64,000 bases of DNA from Echinometra lucunter (GCA_029962745.1 CM057171.1:19865034-19929033); one strand, 5' to 3'. Shown: positions 14,401 through 23,498, counted from the first letter of the stretch. Made by a program: numbers and translations. Notes: generated by a model not told the origin, from the letters alone.

Positions 14401-16446
14401 ACAGCTTAGGGCAGTTCTTTGAAAATATAAATAAATTAACGCAGATCTGGCACAATGTAGAACTCATTAGGAATAGATTCTATTTTTTGACAAATTAGCG
14501 AAAATTAAACTGTACTCACCTCTGGACTTTCCGTGGCAAAGACTGACTTTGTGCGAATAAAATGCTAGTTTTTATTCAAGCCGTTTTTCGTCAAATTATT
14601 TGTTGTAGAAATGTGCGTTAAGGACGCGACCCTTCGTATATTTGCTAGCTAATTTCTACGAAGTGTCGGGTTAATTATCCGGACTTTTCGTAGATTTAAC
14701 TGGTATATTTCTCAAACGGTGAACCCGACCTTTCGTAAACAAATGGGGCTTTTTTCACGAAAGGTCGCGTTACGCGATTACACGGCCCGACGCGAAGACC
14801 CGATGGTTCGAAGTAAGCCGTCACCAAGAATATTTTTCAAATGATGACAATTTGAAATGATTTGAAGTCANNNNNNNNNNNNNNNNNNNNNNNNNNNNNN
14901 NNNNNNNNNNNNNNNNNNNNNNNNNNNNNNNNNNNNNNNNNNNNNNNNNNNNNNNNNNNNNNNNNNNNNNNNNNNNNNNNNNNNNNNNNNNNNNNNNNNN
15001 NNNNNNNNNNNNNNNNNNNNNNNNNNNNNNNNNNNNNNNNNNNNNNNNNNNNNNNNNNNNNNNNNNNNNNNNNNNNNNNNNNNNNNNNNNNNNNNNNNNN
15101 NNNNNNNNNNNNNNNNNNNNNNNNNNNNNNNNNNNNNNNNNNNNNNNNNNNNNNNNNNNNNNNNNNNNNNNNNNNNNNNNNNNNNNNNNNNNNNNNNNNN
15201 NNNNNNNNNNNNNNNNNNNNNNNNNNNNNNNNNNNNNNNNNNNNNNNNNNNNNNNNNNNNNNNNNNNNNNNNNNNNNNNNNNNNNNNNNNNNNNNNNNNN
15301 NNNNNNNNNNNNNNNNNNNNNNNNNNNNNNNNNNNNNNNNNNNNNNNNNNNNNNNNNNNNNNNNNNNNNNTATTACTTGGGGATGGGTTAAATAAATATT
15401 AGAATAATCTACAGATTGACTTTCTTAGACTGTCCCCGTGCCTTTTTGTACATACTGCCTGACAACGAAGGAAAACGCTCTATATTCACTGTGCGATGTG
15501 CGCTGTTTGTCTGTAGTAGGTTTCCAGCGTTTGTGGCTAAATGTAGTCTCTATTGTCATGATAACAGTTATATTAATGTTACTTTCGATGTTACTTTCCT
15601 CTTTCTTTCTTATTCAATTGACAACTCGCTGGCCGAATTTTGGTTTCAATAAAAGGCGTAATTTAGCCTTCTCCCTCGCCCACTGAAACTTGAGAACATA
15701 CAAACTTTGATAATCCGGGAATGGCCTATATTCTTTACAATGCATAGTAAGTAATTCAAAGCACGCTCCATTCAGGGGCCGCGGAAGCGGGGGCTGCAGT
15801 CACCCCCCCCCCCCTATTTCGTTTGAGAAACAAAAGATGATTGTGAAAACTTGATATCCAAATTGTAAATTGGTCATTTCATAGGTCTGCAGAACCATGA
15901 AAAACCAAGGGCTTCGAGAGGCTGCGCCCTGAACCCCCTCCAGGGGGCCCTAGAGCCCGGACTGGACTCTGCCCGTTCGGGTGTCAGCCCCAGCCTCCCC
16001 TACAAAAATGCCTCTGTTGTACTTGATTTCTCAGAAGACTTAACCATGGTGTTACTGACTTTACTGTATATGAAATTAGGTTCAGAAGGTGGTGATGTAA
16101 TACTTGAGTTTGCTGACAGGAAGATCTATTGGACCAAAAATTACAATTCTGTTGTGGAACGAGCAAATTTTGACGGGAGCGATCGTGAGTTCGTGATTGT
16201 TGGTCGTCCGTACCTTGAAGGACTTGCCGTCGATAGCGTGAATCGGTAAGCAACGGGGAACGAAACACGGGAGCGATTAACTACCTCGCACATTACGCCA
16301 AATTTATCACCTATGCGCGTACCCACATAACCCCAAGGATAAATTAATTCCTTTTTTTTTTTTAAAGAACGTGCAATTCTTCTAATAATGGAATTTGTTT
16401 TAATGTCATCTTTCCGATATGCAGCAGTGTCCGGGTGACCATGGGT

Positions 16447-16483
<37 letters not shown>

Positions 16484-18457
16484 GGAGGGGGGAGCTGTAG
16501 GCGATGCAAGTGGGTGCGGGGTGCGTGTGGGTTGTGGTGTGCGTGTGGGTTGTGGTGTGCATGTGTGTTCGTTTAAATGAATGACAGGAGGGTGTGAGTG
16601 ACGCAACAAAGGACTTACGCCTCTTCTATACCTCTATTTTGTAATAAGATTTTTAAAAATCCAAAGCCCTCTACCGCATGTTAGGTTTTCTGAACAGGGG
16701 AGCATTTTTACCATGTTTCATGAAGTGCCTTGTCAGTGATTTTTACTGACAGATGCAAGGATTTCAGTAGCTTATAACACTTGTAAAAATCACTGACTAG
16801 ACACTTTATGAAGCGCTCCCCAAGCCTGTTAATTATTCATCTTTTTTCTAGGAAATTATTTTGGTCTGAGCAATGGAATGTGATGCGGTCAGAACTTAAC
16901 GGCACAGACATTTTCCTAGTAGTAAGGCGAGAAACATCACCCCCAGTCCGTTTATCTTATTATCAACAAGGTAATATATTTTGTGATGTTGTGGTGTAGT
17001 GGACAAGTCTCCTAGGGCGGCGCTGCCATGGTGCAGGCTGGGGGCCAAAAAAGTGCCCCTTTTACCCCTTTTTTGTTCATTGGCCAGCTTTCATATAACA
17101 AGGGCCCATCTTCTTTGTTAATAAGTGCCCTTTCGCCTTCTAACAAGGTCCGCTATTCGTTTTAGATAAGTAACCCATCTTACAAACTAGAAGCCCGCCC
17201 TTTTGATGACTAATTTCCTTTTTCATAGGTTCCCATCTGAGAAGAGTGCCTTTTCCACTTTAAATGAATGTCCCTTTCCAAATATGATTATTGTCCTCTT
17301 TGATTGCCTCTTTTCGTTTCTCAGAATGCAATTCCTCTTCTGCAGAGTGCCCCTTTCCACCTCTGAAAAGTGCCCCGTTTGAAATCTGATACATAACCTC
17401 ATTTACTTTTGATAAGTGCTCCTTTTCCTTTCTAATTTTACGTCCAAATTCTCCCTCTTTAATGTGAGATAAGTGCAGTAAGCGCATTTTTTTTTTCTGA
17501 TAGTGTCCCTTTTCCATCGGGCAAGTGCCCCCTTTTAAAAAATGATACATGCCCATTTAATTTCTGATAAGTGCCCCTTTTCCTTTTCTAGAAATGCTAT
17601 CTTTCCTCACGATTTCATGCCCCCTTCGAATTTGATAAGTGCCTCTTTTCATTCCCTTTTCGTTTAAAACAAAACAGTAGAATTGTCCTTCTGATAAGTG
17701 CATCCTTCAAATCTGATACATGCCCCTTTTTAAGTCGGATAAACATCCCTCTCTTCTGCCATTTCCTCTTTTAAATTTCCCTTTTCACCTAAATTAAGCT
17801 CCCCAAAGTCCTCAAAACAGCCACTCTGTAACCAGTTCTCTACATTCTTTGCCAACAAGTTTGAGAAGATTCAAAGAAGTCTGGGAAATGTCTCCTTAAG
17901 CTCTTAACCCTCCTGTGAATCTAGACCACTTTCATCGATCTCCACCTATGGTCAGTTTAGATTTAACAACTGAAGATGAGATATTGAAAATGATCAAGGG
18001 ATCAAGGGATTATCTGACCCACCTTTCCAAAAACTTTTACTGTATTAGAAAAATGTATTATACTTGCTTCTTGTTGGTCAAATCAAAACATTTGCGTTTC
18101 GGAAAACAAATGCCAAGTCCGTGTTTATAATAATCCTTCTTTATTCGTCTGAATTTCTTTCTTTCCATGACTCTCTTATCAGATTCACGGCTGCTTTTTC
18201 CGGATTTTGGAGTCAGATTGGTGCGGTCGGTAAGGCCGGACGGGACTGAACTACATGATGTATTCCATTGGAACAGTAGCAGTGTTTTACACGTCACTGC
18301 TCACAACTCCATCCTTACTTTTGGAAGTCAAGATGGCTACTTTGGGGAAGTACCTCTATATAACATCACAGCGGTTAGAGGTATTAAAACTGTTACAGCA
18401 CTCAATGCCACTTATAAACTGAAGCTGAAAGACCTCTATGTATATTACGTCAATTAG
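1533..18457 (+). CDS. Gene A: secreted EGF-EGF-YWTD propeller protein, whole locus (10 exons)
   Basis: Joining 1533-1535, 2136-2184, 2533-2688, 3358-3444, 3824-3937, 4878-4991, 5974-6204, 16086-16245, 16852-16970 and 18183-18457 gives 1308 nt, one open frame of 435 residues plus TAG. Every junction is GT/AG with matching phase. Approximate layout: signal peptide 1-17, unknown segment 18-69, degenerate EGF 70-98, EGF 99-136, EGF 137-174, YWTD-type propeller 175-435 with YWSD, YWTK and FWSE blade motifs. There is no transmembrane segment after the signal peptide, so the product should be extracellular. EGF modules beside YWTD propellers are typical of LDL-receptor, LRP and nidogen families, but this protein ends at the propeller. 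The 9.9-kb intron 7 carries a foldback transposon and the sequence gap, so an extra exon could be hidden there. The first two exons are the least certain. Confidence 0.8.
2136..2184 (+). CDS. Gene A exon 2 (signal peptide)
   Basis: Pyrimidine-rich acceptor ending in GATAG and donor GTGAGT. The 49 nt encode ASLFAFWLMSVAITLE, a hydrophobic core with small residues near the end. It ends in phase 1, which matches exon 3 and all the EGF exons. Confidence 0.5.
2533..2688 (+). CDS. Gene A exon 3 (N-terminal segment, unknown domain)
   Basis: Acceptor ATTACAG and donor GTATTT, phase 1 to 1, 156 nt. It encodes about 52 residues rich in Leu, Ser and Pro with two cysteines (SACG and LICS). I recognise no domain. 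Its phase and position support its inclusion. Confidence 0.55.
3358..3444 (+). CDS. Gene A exon 4 (degenerate EGF domain)
   Basis: Acceptor CTTTTAG, donor GTATGA, phase 1 to 1, 87 nt. Only the C-terminal half of an EGF fold remains (KCNCPLGRLGEQC, three cysteines). The matching exon of gene B has five cysteines. Confidence 0.7.
3824..3937 (+). CDS. Gene A exon 5 (EGF, calcium-binding type)
   Basis: One complete six-cysteine EGF module on a symmetric phase-1 exon of 114 nt. It opens with DKNEC, a calcium-binding signature. It carries CESSPC (O-glucose consensus), CLNGGTC (O-fucose consensus) and C-x-N-x4-Y-x-C-x-C (Asn/Asp beta-hydroxylation consensus). Confidence 0.9.
4878..4991 (+). CDS. 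Gene A exon 6 (EGF, calcium-binding type)
   Basis: Second complete EGF module, also 114 nt and phase 1 to 1. It starts DINEC and keeps all six cysteines, with CESSPC, CFNGATC and a C-x-D-x4-Y-x-C-x-C motif. Acceptor TTCAG, donor GTATTT. Confidence 0.9.
5087..5410. repeat. (ATT)n / (GAT)n microsatellites
   Basis: A pure ATT run at about 5087-5110, then mixed AAT/GAT/AAC repeats at about 5268-5405. The second block sits where the tail of the adjacent minus-strand SINE is expected. Confidence 0.85.
5411..5640 (-). mobile_element. tRNA-derived SINE, minus strand
   Basis: On the minus strand a head with a B-box-like TTTCAAATCCCTG is followed by a body holding AGGGTACCTGGTAGGA and an (ATT)n-type tail. 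The same body phrase occurs in the plus-strand copy near 18690. RNA polymerase III-type SINE by structure; family name not assigned. Confidence 0.55.
5974..6204 (+). CDS. Gene A exon 7 (propeller blades 1-2)
   Basis: 231 nt, phase 1 to 1, acceptor TTCCAG, donor GTACAC. It includes the class B motif GIAYDPQDKLMYWSD followed by ISRATLNGT, the usual end of a YWTD blade. N-glycosylation sequons include NAS, NIS and NGT. Confidence 0.9.
6232..6365. mobile_element. Palindromic MITE (CCGTTTCATAAAACTTG ends)
   Basis: Starts CCGTTTCATAAAACTTG and ends CAAGTTTTACGAAACGG, with a conserved middle (TTTGCTCTCAA). The same family occurs at 45287-45427 and, truncated, at 37768-37865. It lies about 30 bp after the donor of gene A exon 7. 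Confidence 0.75.
7464..7472. repeat. Target-site duplication, left (9 bp)
   Basis: GTCACCAAG immediately before the left terminal inverted repeat; an identical copy is at 14820-14828. Confidence 0.9.
8006..8372. mobile_element. Palindromic MITE with TTA duplication (PIF/Harbinger-like)
   Basis: Ends TACTGCTTTCACA and TGTGAAAGCAGTA are inverted copies, flanked by TTA at 8003-8005 and 8373-8375. The body repeats CGGTCGCTGCGACC and GCGACCGATCG many times, so it folds on several scales. Three-base TTA duplications are typical of PIF/Harbinger. TA-flanked Tc/mariner is the alternative reading. Nested inside the foldback element. Confidence 0.75.
8451..8485. repeat. (CT)n microsatellite
   Basis: An almost pure CT run with one interruption. 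Confidence 0.9.
9690..11610 (+). repeat. Left arm of ~390-bp tandem repeat array (5 copies)
   Basis: Copies start near 9779, 10165, 10557, 10947 and 11336 (spacing 386-392), the last incomplete. Each unit contains AAACTGGGATGGAAGATACC, GTTTGTAACTGCTCTAA, an AGGTCA cluster and ACATATGTCCAATCATGTT. The array is preceded at 9690-9778 by a unique block whose inverse closes the right arm. Confidence 0.9.
11930..13475 (-). repeat. Right arm of the ~390-bp array, inverted (4 copies)
   Basis: The same units in reverse orientation, with the GGCAACATTAACTTTC boundary near 12190, 12575, 12953 and 13371 (spacing 378-418; the last unit holds an extra TATATATC stretch). The arm ends in the inverse of 9690-9795, so the whole is a palindrome around a ~320-bp centre (11611-11929). 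Confidence 0.9.
13944..14001. mobile_element. hAT-end relic (short palindrome)
   Basis: CAGTGGCATAGCTAG faces CTATGCCACTG within 58 bp. This looks like an internally deleted remnant of the CAGTGGCGTAGC repeat family seen repeatedly from 44 kb onward. Confidence 0.5.
14820..14828. repeat. Target-site duplication, right (9 bp)
   Basis: GTCACCAAG directly after the right terminal inverted repeat, identical to 7464-7472. Confidence 0.9.
14871..15370. other. Assembly gap (500 N)
   Basis: Exactly 500 unknown bases, so the size is probably a placeholder. It begins 42 bp after the foldback element's right duplication and lies within intron 7 of gene A. Confidence 0.99.
15371..16085. other. Intron 7 remainder; no gene recognised
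   Basis: No coding exon is visible before 16086. A GC-rich interspersed-repeat fragment covers about 15770-16010, with a C run near 15805 and a CCTCCAGGGGGCCC-type palindrome. Confidence 0.5.
16086..16245 (+). CDS. Gene A exon 8 (propeller blades 3-4)
   Basis: 160 nt, phase 1 to 2, acceptor TTCAG, donor GTAAGC. It encodes DRKIYWTK, then [11 protein letters not shown] and LEGLAVDSVNR, so one YWTD blade ends and the next begins across the junction with exon 9. Confidence 0.9.
16447..16482. repeat. 36-base G run
   Basis: An uninterrupted G tract followed by G-rich sequence with GTGCGTGTGGGTTGTG repeats. It lies in intron 8 of gene A. Exact length is uncertain because homopolymers sequence poorly. 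Confidence 0.9.
16697..16821. mobile_element. Palindromic MITE in gene A intron 8
   Basis: Starts GGGGAGC and ends GCGCTCCCC, with the inner inverted block GTCAGTGATTTTTAC. It shares the middle phrase CAAGGATTTCAGTAG with the fragment at 37768, so the families may be related. Confidence 0.65.
16852..16970 (+). CDS. Gene A exon 9 (propeller blade 4)
   Basis: 119 nt, phase 2 to 1, acceptor TTTTCTAG, donor GTAATA. It encodes RKLFWSEQWNVMRSELNGTD, completing the blade begun in exon 8. A palindromic MITE ends about 30 bp upstream. Confidence 0.88.
17040..17820 (+). repeat. Degenerate phrase array (GATAAGTGCCCCTTTTCC)
   Basis: About 780 bp in gene A intron 9 built from variants of TCTGATAAGTGCCCCTTTTCC spaced roughly 25-35 bp. 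Copies drift strongly, unlike a young satellite. The same phrase array recurs at 48110-48830 (same strand) and 54360-55430 (opposite strand). Confidence 0.8.
18183..18457 (+). CDS. Gene A exon 10 (last blades and stop)
   Basis: 275 nt from acceptor TTATCAG to TAG. It encodes the last two propeller blades (VRSVRPDGTELHDVF, then the closing strands) and ends DLYVYYVN. Gene B ends in the closely similar DLYVYHLN, which fixes the stop. A possible ATTAAA poly(A) signal lies near 18537. Confidence 0.9.
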
Positions 18458-18567
18458 TCTTCACTTACTTTCAATCTCTTAACTATCACTCATAGCAAAT
18501 TCGCATAGAGCTGTTCCTCATGTGTAGAAGTACTAAAATTAAAAGAGACGTTATGGTAAACATGTTA

Positions 18568-18805
18568 AAGGAGAGTCTATGGACTGTTAGCTACAATCTA
18601 TGGGGTTCAAATCCCTGGTTATTACCTAGAGCACTAATTTGGCAATTCATTCATCAAAATTTGCCACACTCAACCCAGGTGAGGTAAGTGGATACCTGGC
18701 AGGAATTGATTAAGTACTCAAAATGCTTAAGCGCTGCAATGGCAGCTTGACTAAAGCTGGGGTGATAGTAATGGATTTCTACAGGAATGGAAAACGTACG
18801 AGACC
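18568..18805 (+). mobile_element. tRNA-derived SINE
   Basis: Contains a canonical polymerase III B box (GGTTCAAATCC near 18604), a conserved body (GGTGAGGTAAGTGGATACCTGG) cited here in part, and AAAGCTGGGGTGATA near the 3' end. A continuation CTATAAAAGCTCCATTATTATTATT follows the MITE at 18806-18968, suggesting that MITE split the SINE. Confidence 0.6.
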
Positions 18806-18968
18806 TGTGGCCCATTGCATAAAACTTAATGCCGGAGTTTTCTATGATAAAATTTGAGGAAACTAGGGCAAAAAAAAAAAAAAATTGCCAAAGTTTACCA
18901 TTACATAAAAATTTGCCAGACTTTTTTGCCAGAAAAAAAGTCTGGCAAAAGTTTTATGCAACGGGCCC
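18806..18968. mobile_element. Palindromic MITE (CATTGCATAAAACTT ends)
   Basis: GGCCCATTGCATAAAACTT faces AAGTTTTATGCAACGGGCC, with inner inverted GCCAGACTTTTTTGCC/AGTCTGGC blocks. It appears inserted in a SINE. Confidence 0.65.
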
Positions 18969-19090
18969 CTGGGTGCTCTATAAAAGCTCCATTATTATTA
19001 TTAAATTTGCTTCTGCTCTTCACTGCGGATAGAGAGATTGGTGAAAGATCAAATGCTCCGCTTCAACCAACTCCAGCTTGTGGATTTTTT

Positions 19091-19281
19091 TATTACATTT
19101 TTGTTCGCCCTAGTACAGCCGTAGCTGCTACCAAACAGCACTGTAGACATGGTACAAAGGCACAGGAGAAAAAAGAATCGGGGTCCCAACCTACAGGCTC
19201 TCTGGATCACGCCATCACTCGACTTGCTGCGTACAGTGTTGTTTCTCAGCAGCCACGGCTGTACCACGGCGAATAAAAAGA
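19091..19281. mobile_element. Palindromic MITE (GTACAGCCGTAGCTGCT ends)
   Basis: Arms of about 40 bp: GTACAGCCGTAGCTGCT...CAGCACTGTA on the left, and on the right the inverse of GTACAGCCGTGGCTGCT...CAACACTGTA. TTCGCC precedes both arms in mirror image. Confidence 0.6.
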
Positions 19282-19903
19282 TATCATACAAAGTGTACAG
19301 AATCTAGATTAGCTTCAGCTTGGACGGAGACGCAGAGTTACAATTATTTTTGTTTCACAATTCATGGGAAAAATATACACGCAGATGTTCGATATCCGCA
19401 TTATGATGCCACTGAATATTTTTATTTTCTCATCCCACACGTTCAAGAATACCTGAGATCGTCGATAATTCATAAGTTGAATCGATGGAAAAGAAAAAAG
19501 TCAACCGCCAGATTTAAAAAACCTGACATTTTTTAGGATCAAGTTTCCTCTCCCTGCACACCAGGTAAAGCAATGTAGTCAAATTCTGTTTGGAAAATGT
19601 CAAGACAATGTAAGGACACAAATATTCTGAAAAAGTACCAATTATGTGCTGAAACTACCCTTATTTAATAAAGTGAAAAAAAAAAACATTTTGACCAAAA
19701 AAATCCTTTTGCAAATCTGTGACCCCTATGTGATGCATTTGACCCCCTCCCCCCCCCCCCTGACTGCATTACTTTGAAATGTGACCAAATTAACCTATTT
19801 TTCGGAAATTCCAGTGAATTACAGGCAGCGGAGAAAATTTCTGATTAAAACTGCACAATATCCAGAAATAAGATCCCCCCCAAAAAAAAAAAAAAAAAAA
19901 AAA

Positions 19904-19942
<39 letters not shown>

Positions 19943-20302
19943 AAAAAATCCTTTTTTTCTCTGTCGGGGAATATGAAATCTGAAATTTTCTATCATGATC
20001 ATTATCATCCATAAGCATTTTTGTATCTCTTTTTATTGCCATATATGTGTCATGTTTTATGTTATGGCTCAATCATACCATTGCCCAAAAAAGGCAAAAA
20101 TGGCAGATAACTTTGTATCAGTTTCTTTAGACAGTTCATTTCGCCTTTCAAAAATAAAAATGATGTAAGTAATTGTATATGTATTAAAGTTTCTGGAATG
20201 GTAGCATGAACTGATAACTTTTAGTCCAAAAATTGGACAATGTTGGCAATATACATGTCATGTAATTTCCTACACATTACTTTATTTCGTCCATATCTTA
20301 TC
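19282..20302. other. Intergenic, no gene recognised
   Basis: AT-rich, with a poly-A run at about 19881-19902 directly followed by a (CA)n microsatellite at about 19905-19940. Short C and G runs lie near 19745 and 20303. Confidence 0.5.
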
Positions 20303-20620
20303 GGGGGGAGGGGAGTCACAAAGCTATTCGTAAAGTTACGAATGACTTTACGAACGACCTGAATATGGCAAGCCAAACAGCATTCCCAATCATTATAAAT
20401 AGCACCATCTAAAGCTGAAATACGCAGACGCAGACTGACATTACTTTTGTTTACAAAAATTTCTATTGCGAAGTATACTTTTTACCACAACTTAATGGAG
20501 ATTATGGAAAATGTAGTCACACTTTGTTGAACTTCTGGAAAAACTTGGGCTTCACGTTTGGCACTTCATATTCATGTCATTCGTAATTCTACGAACAGCT
20601 TTATGAAAAACCTCTTGATA
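20303..20620. mobile_element. Palindromic MITE (TCACAAAGCTATTCGTAAAG ends)
   Basis: Left arm contains CACAAAGCTATTCGTAAAG and right arm ATTCTACGAACAGCTTTATG, inverted. The interior (ACGCAGACGCAGACTG) matches, reversed, the segment near 45040-45280, which is a second copy of this family. Confidence 0.7.
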
Positions 20621-20732
20621 ATTCTTTCATCGTCCCATCTGATTCTGTTAAGACTCTTGGTATCTAAATATATTGATACTTCATTATCCATGTCTAACGT
20701 AGTTATTTCAGTTTGTAAATCTCTGAAATTTC

Positions 20733-21177
20733 ATTTGTGTAACGCTGGCATTTGTTTGAAACTTGCGAAGATTATTTGGGCTGCATGTTTTCATAATCAT
20801 GTTTCCAAGTTCATGAAAATCCAAATCCTTTTCCGGTCAGTAGATTCATGACTCGCTTATCCATAATAGTACATCTCATCAAATTTGATGTTTCATACCG
20901 CATGTATTCTACTTCAAATGTTTATTTTTCATGATATTTACTTCTTTTGTTGGAAATGAGAAAAAATAAAATTGAACTGAAGTCGGAATTTCCTTTTCAG
21001 GTTTTGCAGATTGCACATTTTAAGTCGAAAAAAATGAAAAAGCTCCGTATCGTGAGGGGGTACCCCCGGCTCGGTCGCTACACTCCCTCAGGATTGGTCC
21101 CTTCGCTCCTCGCAAAGCCCCTCCCCCCCCCCAAAAAAAAAAAAAAAATAATAATATTTTGGCTCATTACACCACTG
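20733..21177 (+). repeat. Interspersed repeat, copy 1
   Basis: Begins near GTAACGCTGGCATTTG and ends near TTTTGGCTCATTACACCACT. A similar copy in the same orientation, with a few small indels, is at 44423-44861. I see no coding frame or family signature. Confidence 0.75.
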
Positions 21178-22862
21178 GTAATAATGTAAATAAAGCCTTG
21201 TTTTACGATATTTGACATATCCGTAAACCTTACTTTAATCATCGTTTTTGTGATCACCTTTGAGGCAAATAATATAAGGTTTTTTACGTGTCTCGTCAGT
21301 CATGAGTTTATCTGGATAGAGCACCAATTAACAAGAAAGCAAAGTGGGATGCCTGTTGGAAATAAGAACGATTGGGTTATGAAGAATCATCAGAATTAGT
21401 AGATGCGAATGCACTTGTGTCCATTTCCTCAAAATAATTTGTTTTGATTGAGTTACTATGCCAGTAAGACAAAGAATTACATTGAATTTATTTTTACTCG
21501 GTTACAAAGCACAAAATGGTCAAGCTCCTAATTACTTGTCTGAACTGATATCAAATAAATCACATTCATGTGCACATAATCCTCGAGGCCTCGTCCAGAC
21601 ATTCTGGCCTTGGCCTCGTCCTTGACCTCGAACCAATAACCTTGGCCTTGTCCTTGTACACTAGTGTAATCCTAGGCAGTCCTCGAAGGGAGCGGCCGAG
21701 GCCGGGTAAAAAGATGCATGCGGACGAAAGCTGCAAGCTGCAGCGAAAAAAAAATGCACGTGGACGGCGGGTGAGTTCGCCCCGAAATAGGCCAAAAACA
21801 TGATTTCGGGGGCGACGTAAAATCAGGGGCGGCGCTACAGGGGGCCAGGGGGTGAATGCCCCCTCCCTCCTGTGATTTCTCAAGTGATAAAAAAAAGAAA
21901 AAAGAGGAGAAGAAAAAAGAGAAAAAAAAGGAAAAAAGAGGAGGAAGAAGAAAGAAGAGAGTGGGAAAAGAGAGGCCTCTGCCTTGCAAGTATATAATAC
22001 CCCTATTTCTTCATCTAAAATGTCAATAAATTGACCTATGTGTCATCTTGTCCCCCCCCCCCCCTATCAAAATACTCTGGCGCCTCCCCTGCGTGAAATT
22101 AAGAAATAACCCCCTTAATCAAGGCTAGGAATCAGTCAAGCCCGTTCCTGAGGTGAGGTAATGGCATTTGCAGAAAAGTTTCAGCACTGTTCGAACTCTC
22201 TGATCTGGCACACGTGCTTGACCTTGCGTTCGACGAAACAGAGGTATCGATTGATTCATTATAGCTCATGCGACTCTAAAAGATTATGAAAGGACATTGT
22301 ATCCATGATAAAAAATATTTTCGATGAATGACCTTTTTATAGTTGAAAAAATCAATAAATTCAGTTTCTTCAAATATGCGGACTAGATCAAGGATATGTA
22401 ATGACTGACTGCCTGTCGATTTTAAGATGGATGTGGCCATTCGTGTGTGGTGGTATGAACAAATTTGATTTTAACTTGTTAACTTACATTTTGGCTGATG
22501 TATTTTCATTTTCTTCTTGCTGAATTATGCAAGTGAAAATGACCAAAACCATGTGAAAAACTTGGGTTATTACCTAGTCCATATGTCATGTATGTAGTGG
22601 AATTTGGGTATTTTTCTATGACACGCCCCACTCCTAGCTGCACTAACACAAATTTCAATTTGAAATTCTTTATGCCATATGTCAGTGTGATGGGGTTTTT
22701 AACACCTGAGGAGTCCTGACATTTCTGATGTTCTAAAAATTGAAGCTTCTTTAACTCTCACATCAGTTAGTCCCATATTTGATATTAGATCAGATTCAAA
22801 TCCTAGTTCTGGGACATTCAGGAGAGCCATGTCGTCAGTTTAACAGAAACGATGCACACCTG
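21178..22862. other. Intergenic, repeats only
   Basis: A CCTTGGCCTCGTCCTTG-like phrase cluster covers about 21583-21660, and a purine-rich GGAGAAGAAAAA block about 21885-21975. Copy 1 of a 52-bp direct repeat is at 22364-22415. No gene recognised. Confidence 0.5.
22364..22415 (+). repeat. 52-bp exact direct repeat, copy 1
   Basis: GTTTCTTCAAATATGCGGAC through GACTGACTGCCTG; identical to 23499-23550, with unrelated flanks. Confidence 0.9.
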
Positions 22863-23101
22863 GGGGTGTTTCACAAAAACTAAGAATGACTGAAATTGCA
22901 CTTAACTATGGCAGGCCATTCATGCCACTGTTGACATTTTTATAGTTCATTGATTAAGAAAACAAAAAATGATAATTCTGTGGATTTGTGACCATGATTT
23001 GCAAATCCCTTGAGGGACTGATAGTGCCATGCAGTGGCATGAATGCCTGCCATAGTTAAGTGCGATTTCAGTCAATCTTAGTCTTTGTGAAACATCCCCA
23101 G
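22863..23101. mobile_element. Palindromic MITE (TGTTTCACAAAAACTAAG ends)
   Basis: Arms of about 70 bp: GTGTTTCACAAAAACTAAG...CTTAACTATGGCAGG on the left, with its inverse GTCTTTGTGAAACATCCCC on the right. The arms extend to CATTCATGCCACTG. Confidence 0.75.
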
Positions 23102-23498
23102 TTTTACTGAATCTATTCGTCAGACGGTATGGATAATGTAATAGTAGTGCATTTTTTTTTAATTACTGCTTTTTTTTTAAAATTCATTAGTTGAATCATC
23201 AATATTGATTGACCGAGGACGACCCTTTTTGTCACATGACGTTTGCAATGAGTGACAGGTGTCAAAGAATGGAATTGATTGGTTTTTACAAAAGTCTCTT
23301 TTAAATTTCTGAGAAGGTGAAAAAAAGTGAAGCGAGGTCGACAACGAGAAGAGAATTTGTCAATTGTTGAAATCGATTTTATAAAGATATCATTAACTCT
23401 AAGGATACTAGCTTTCTGTTATTCTGTTATTACAATTATCATTGTTCTTACTGTAATTATTATTATCGATATTTTGTTGTTGCTTTTTTTAAAGTTGT

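Larger units (their letters stand above)
7473..14819. mobile_element. Foldback DNA transposon, 7.35 kb, in gene A intron 7
   Basis: Terminal inverted repeats of 97 bp (7473-7569 and 14723-14819, roughly eight mismatches) begin GGCTTACTTCGAACCATCGG. A perfect 9-bp duplication GTCACCAAG flanks the element. Subterminal regions on both sides carry several copies of ACGAARGGTCGGGT-like motifs in both orientations, as expected for transposase binding. The interior is a large palindrome of ~390-bp units plus nested elements. No transposase frame is visible, so it is non-autonomous. A 9-bp duplication suits Mutator-like (MULE) or Foldback-type elements; the family call is inference. Confidence 0.85.

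Noticed and set aside
18854..19291. 140-residue plus-strand and 80-residue minus-strand frames
   Set aside because: They run through a SINE/MITE pair and a palindromic MITE; both-strand openness follows from the inverted repeat.
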